Position numbers and translations under genes: made by a program. From Eonycteris spelaea (taxonomy: Eukaryota > Chordata > Mammalia > Chiroptera > Pteropodidae), in the NCBI GenBank assembly GCA_003508835.1, contig PUFA01000225.1, forward strand, positions 1,054,001-1,118,000: 64,000 nt of DNA, given 5' to 3'. Below, piece by piece: positions 60,315-64,000 of this stretch (position 1 is the stretch's first letter; every line of letters starts with the position of its first letter). The notes under the pieces were generated by a model. It had not been told where the DNA came from. It did no database searches and saw only the letters and a program-made list of their open reading frames with translations.

Positions 60315-60808
60315 GCTGCAAGCAACCCTGCACGTGACGCGTCGGAGCAGGCGAGAGGAACACCATATCCTGGGTCCTAGGAGTTAAGGTGTGAGTCGCT
60401 CGTTTCCCGAAGTTTGTTTTGCTCAGTGGAGGGAGGGCCCCTATCTTCTGGCCCCAACCGGGAAATGAGCTGGCCGGGGTTTAGTCGCTCGCTGGAGCGG
60501 CTCGGGGGAAGTCCCGGCGGATGAGGCACCCTGGAGCCTCATACCGTTTCTCGGCAGCCGGGTCGGGAGGGGGAGAAGGTGCGAACTGCCCGGGGCTTGG
60601 AGCTCGCGCCCTGCGCCCCACCCAGGGCTGCGGCCGAGCGTAGAGGAAGCGCGTAAACGTTGAGTGCAAAGTTTCCCTTTTTGTTTTCTCCTCAGAGCAG
60701 CCGGAATGGGATGCTGAACTTCAGTTTGAAACGGGGTTCGGAGCCAAAAGGGTTAAAACCAGCGACTCCCCCATTTCCCGCCTCCCTAAAACGTCCGTCC
60801 CGCTAGCC

Positions 60809-60934
60809 ATGAGCAGCCGGGATCACACCTGTTCAAAGTGCTGGTGGTCGGGGACGCCGCAGTGGGCAAGACGTCCCTGGTGCAAAGATATTCCCAGGAC
60901 AGCTTCAGCAAACACTACAAGTCCACGGTGGGAG
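60809..60934 (+). pseudogene. RAB29: RAB29 first coding exon with 2-bp insertion after the start
   Basis: The ATG at 60809 reads MSSRDH, then leaves frame: CACACCTG stands where CACCTG is expected, a duplicated AC at 60824-60828. The Rab text (LFKVLVVGDAAVGKT, G1 loop at 60850-60873) continues in the other frame. From the ATG, translation runs across the splice and stops at TGA 62850-62852. In the Rab frame the nearest upstream stop is TAA at 60787 and no ATG follows it before the G1 loop. The lesion therefore cannot be bypassed by an alternative start in this exon. Confidence 0.85.
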
Positions 60935-62837
60935 GTGAGCCGTCGCGGCGGAGCGGGTGGTAAAGAGGCCCGTGCCACCGACTTGAGCTGTGGACTCTGG
61001 AGGAGTGGGGAGCGGGGGAGTGGTGTCCTTGGGTCCTTCCGTCCTTCCTCGGGTCAAGGAAGTAGGTGTCTGGGATCCTGGAGGGAATGATTGCTGGGTG
61101 TTAGATTTGCATGCCTTTCTTGGGTTTCTCCGGTTAGGTCTTATCAGCCCGCACTTACCGCCTGGAAAGATAGGGCGAAGGTGTGAAGATGAGACATGGG
61201 GAAGAATTGAGGAAAAAAATGAGCCATTGCTGCGTTTTGCGGGGGAACCCTGAACTCGGGGGAACTCTCAACTCCTGCAGCCCTGCAGGCGGTCAGGGGC
61301 AAGTCTCTGCGACCAGCAGAAGTTGCTGGACCCTGTGAAGGGTCTGGTGAGGTGCCAGCTGGGTCTGCTCCCCTGCCTTTCACAGGAGGTCCAGGCAGCT
61401 GTTGACTGAGCAGAAAGGTGTTTTACCTGACTTAGCTTTGTTTTGGGCATGCCTCGGTGGGAGAGCCCTTGGCCACACAATCAGATGCTTATCAGGGCTG
61501 ATGAGCTGTGTGTTTTTTGTCCATTGATTGCCTAATAGGAATTCTTTGAAGAATGTGAAATGAACCACTTCTCTGACCTAACTTACTCGCTCGTTTTTTC
61601 TCCAAACCGGAGGTGGGGGGGGGAGAGGAAGAGAACACGAAGAGTTAATTCATTTCTTTCCCGGTGTGGTCTTTGGACTGTTTTTTTCTTTTTTAGAAGT
61701 AGAAATGCCTTTTTTTCTTTCTTTTTTTTTTTAATAGAGGGTGCTGAGCTAGGCAAAGATGGTGAAGGGAGAGAGCAACAAACATTTATCTCTGTTAAAA
61801 GAACTTTTTTTAAAGGAAAGAAAAAAACTTGCACCAATATAAATTTTGAAAATGTGTGCTGGTGTTCATTATGGAGTTTTTAAAAGTTAAAGAGCATTTA
61901 CATTGCATTTAAACACATCCTCAAGCACATCCAGCAAAATTAAAGGCTTAAGACTGTTTCCTGACCACTTGCCCTCAACTCCTAAATAATATGAGGGTCA
62001 CTATTTCATGGAATTGGTTTAAAAGTGCTCCCACTATTTTTTTTAGCAATTTCTCTAGTTTTCCTTTAGGAAAGAATGTAATTAATTTTTAGTGTTTATT
62101 CTAAATTTCTTCTAGCTTTCATTTCTGTCACAGATGTGAAAAAATATATTTCAACCCTCAAAAAAATGATCCTATTTCTCTCCTTATCAGAAAGCTCTTC
62201 CACTGGCATAGTCATTGATCCTTAACTCATGGGGCCTCAGCATCTGCATATGTGGTGATGGGTTCCAGCATCATCATGCAGTGTCTTCTTTCTGGGAATC
62301 CTCCGAGACCTTTTTACTTTATCCCATTCCTGCCCAAGATAATTCCTGTAGTCTTACGACTATGTAGAATTTCCCCAAGGGTGTGTTTTGAAATTGGATT
62401 AGAAACCAAGAGTGAAATTGAATGTGGAAGAGGCAAAAGCCACCACACTACCTCATTTCCCGCTTCTACCCCATCATTCCTTCTCTGAGAAAACCCCCTA
62501 AATCTCCCAGAAACTGTTTAACCTGAGATTAAGGGTTGTTTTCATAATTACCCCTACCATCCTACCCCCAGCCTTGAAGACAAGCAGTATCCAATAAATG
62601 GGTTTTGACAAGAGTAAAAGCTAAAGACCCCCTTTTTGGAAGGTGAATATGATGATCTGTCCCATCCTTAAAACATGAGTGTGGGCTCATCTCAGCTCAT
62701 CATCAAGGAAACTTAAAAATGAATGAATGAATAAGAGTTGTGTGTCCCTAGTGTTGTGACTGCATATTTGATCTGGGTTTTTCTGTGGATTGTTTAAAGG
62801 TAAATTTTGTTCAACTATGTTTTACATATATTTTCAG
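60935..62837 (+). other. RAB29 intron after first coding exon
   Basis: The intron starts GC-rich and becomes AT-rich. It has T-runs at 61680-61735 and an AATG-repeat near 62718. No further exon is recognised. The frame 61560-61883 is low complexity. Confidence 0.5.
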
Positions 62838-62909
62838 TGGATTTTGCTCTGAAGGTTCTCCAGTGGTCTGACTCAGAGATGGTGCGGCTCCAGCTGTGGG
62901 ATATTGCAG
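62838..62909 (+). CDS. RAB29: RAB29 second coding exon, intact
   Basis: 72 bases encoding VDFALKVLQW to LQLWDIA, the switch I to switch II link. The size is exactly as expected, with acceptor TTTTCAG and donor GTAGGG. Confidence 0.9.
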
Positions 62910-63565
62910 GTAGGGTGGGTGGACTGGATAGGAACAAGGGAAGAAATTTTGGTTTACCCAGAAAGCTCCCAGAGAAAAAGTGAGTCAGCAACATCAGAAG
63001 TTTTTTCTGAAGCTGGAGGTGCTCTGAGAACACATGAGCAGAGCTTTTGTAGATGTTTTCTGCACGTTTTGCCCTGAATAAGTGTGAAGTAGTCCCTAGG
63101 TCCTAGGTGTGTGGAGGAGCTGGCAAGGTGGTAGATTGTCCAGACCATAGGTAGATGCTCCCACAGCTGGGAAAACCTGTTTTTTCCAGGTTTTCAGCTG
63201 ACCTTGATGAGAAACAAGATTCCGGAAAATAGAATAATAATAGCCTTTATTATGTGCTAAGTGCTTTTCTAAGCCTTTTAGATTCACTGACTCTTTAATG
63301 CTCACAGCAACCTATGATAAAGCTACTGCTTTTACCCTACTTTACAGTTGGGAAATATAAGGCCCTGAAAGCTTGACTTGTCTAAAGTCACATATATGGT
63401 AAATGCAGAGCAAGGATTAGGACTTGGGTGGTCTGGGTACAGAATCTGGACTCAACCATTATGCACACTGCCCTCTCTCCCACAACAAAGTAGAAAGGGC
63501 AGGGTGTCAGAGGGGTTCTGGGACTGGTTCTCAGGAACCTTCCAAAAACTCTCCTCTCTTCTCAG
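62910..63565 (+). other. RAB29 intron after second coding exon, with MIR
   Basis: A MIR copy covers about 63230-63400 (ATTATGTGCTAAGTGCTTTT, ACTTTACAGTTGGGAAATAT, TCTAAAGTCACATATATGG). Nothing else is recognised. Confidence 0.55.
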
Positions 63566-63749
63566 GGCAGGAGCGCTTCACATCTATGACACGACTATAC
63601 TATCGGGGATGCCTCTGCGTGTGTTATTATGTTTGATGTTACCAACGCCACTACTTTCAGCAACAGCCAGAGATGGAAACAGGACCTGGACAGCAAGCTC
63701 CACACTGCCCAATGGAGAGCCTGTGCCTTGCCTGCTCTTGGCCAACAAG
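63566..63749 (+). pseudogene. RAB29: RAB29 third coding exon with two 1-bp insertions
   Basis: 184 bases against 182 expected. One extra G lies in the run at 63605-63608 (LYYR, then frame lost) and one extra C at 63700/63701 (DSKL, then frame restored at PNGEPVPCLLLANK only after allowing both). If read from the correct frame, the first insertion leads to TGA at 63634-63636. The exon ends with Asn-Lys of the G4 motif. Confidence 0.85.
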
Positions 63750-64000
63750 GTAAGACGGTCAATGTAGGAAAATGGCTCCTGGCCTCAATCTGTGACCAGA
63801 AGTAAAGCGTAACTAAAATGCTTTCTGATTCTGGGCATCTACTTTTCCTTCTCAAGTTGGCAAATCATCTCTACCTCCTTTTAATTTAAAAATTAATTTA
63901 ATTTTTAACTAATAGATTATTAATTAATAATTAATTAATAAATGCTTAGCCATTGCTAGAAAGGTTTTAAATGTATAAATACCTGAGCAGTGTTCCTATT
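63750..64000 (+). other. RAB29 intron, right edge
   Basis: This starts with donor GTAAGA. It includes an AT-only TTAAT-rich tract (63882-63942). The gene continues past the window. Confidence 0.6.

Larger units (their letters stand above)
60225..60695 (+). promoter_or_regulatory. RAB29: RAB29 CpG-rich promoter and non-coding first exon
   Basis: CpG density rises from about 60240. Two ZNF143/SBS-type motifs face each other: ACTACAGTTCCCAGGAGGC at 60232-60250 and, on the other strand, 60300-60314 (GCTGGGAAATGTAGT). Candidate exon 1 donors are GAG|GTAAGC at 60295/60296 and AAG|GTGTGA at 60388/60389. A strong acceptor (TTTTCTCCTCAG) at 60695 opens the first coding exon. The exact transcription start is not determinable. 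Confidence 0.65.
60696..63749 (+). pseudogene. RAB29: RAB29 (RAB7L1), first three coding exons, three frameshifts
   Basis: Known role: a small GTPase of the trans-Golgi and stressed lysosomes that recruits and activates LRRK2. Coding parts: 60809-60934, 62838-62909 and 63566-63749, with intact GT-AG sites. Residues seen across frames include VLVVGDAAVGKTSLVQRYSQ, VDFALKVLQWSDSEMVRLQL, WDIAGQE (over the junction) and RFTSMTRLYYR. Lengths are off by +2, 0 and +2 against the family (124, 72, 182 bases). The remaining coding exons lie beyond the window. Apart from the indels the protein text is nearly unchanged (SDSEM for human SDYEI; Ser at residue 2). It therefore looks like a very recent loss or a sequence-quality artefact, not an old pseudogene. 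Introns exclude a processed copy. Confidence 0.85.

Noticed and set aside
60696..63749. RAB29 as a processed (intronless) pseudogene
   Set aside because: Introns with intact GT-AG sites and a CpG promoter with ZNF143-type motifs show this is the original locus.

Overview
This is mammalian nuclear DNA. It shows split genes with canonical splice sites, CpG-rich promoters, and MIR, L2, L1 and hAT-type repeats. Three genes lie head to tail on the + strand: PM20D1 (3' part, 1088 to about 16745), SLC41A1 (promoter island 29430-30600, coding 32796-47271, 3' end about 49660) and RAB29, also called RAB7L1 (first three coding exons, 60696-63749, running off the right edge). From general knowledge this is the order of the human 1q32.1 PARK16 region, where NUCKS1 comes next. 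A 5S-rRNA-headed SINE with a target-site duplication lies at 8322-8554. Alu, carnivore, ruminant, horse and vesper-bat SINEs were not noticed. This suggests a fruit bat (Pteropodidae). That assignment is inference.

Layout. 1-16745: PM20D1 exons 2 to 12, counted on the assumption that one exon lies upstream. 16746-29430: intergenic, with fragmented L1 (19.8-24.3 kb and 27.5-28.5 kb), MIRs and an inverted duplication. 29430-49660: SLC41A1. 49660-60230: intergenic, rich in 5'-truncated L1, with two unusual perfect inverted repeats. 60230-64000: RAB29 promoter and 5' half.

Main observation. SLC41A1 is completely intact (10 coding exons, 514 codons, all splice sites good). Both neighbours carry frame-breaking indels in otherwise well-preserved exons. 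PM20D1 has one lost C in exon 9, which is 71 bp where 72 are needed. RAB29 has three insertions: +2 bp just after the start codon, and two +1 bp in its third coding exon. Either two neighbouring genes were lost recently in this lineage, or the assembly has local indel errors; the sequence alone cannot decide. No operon-like, CRISPR or prokaryotic system is present. The three genes have unrelated roles: a secreted N-acyl amino acid synthase/hydrolase, a Mg2+ transporter and a Golgi/lysosome Rab. Their adjacency is conserved synteny rather than a pathway.
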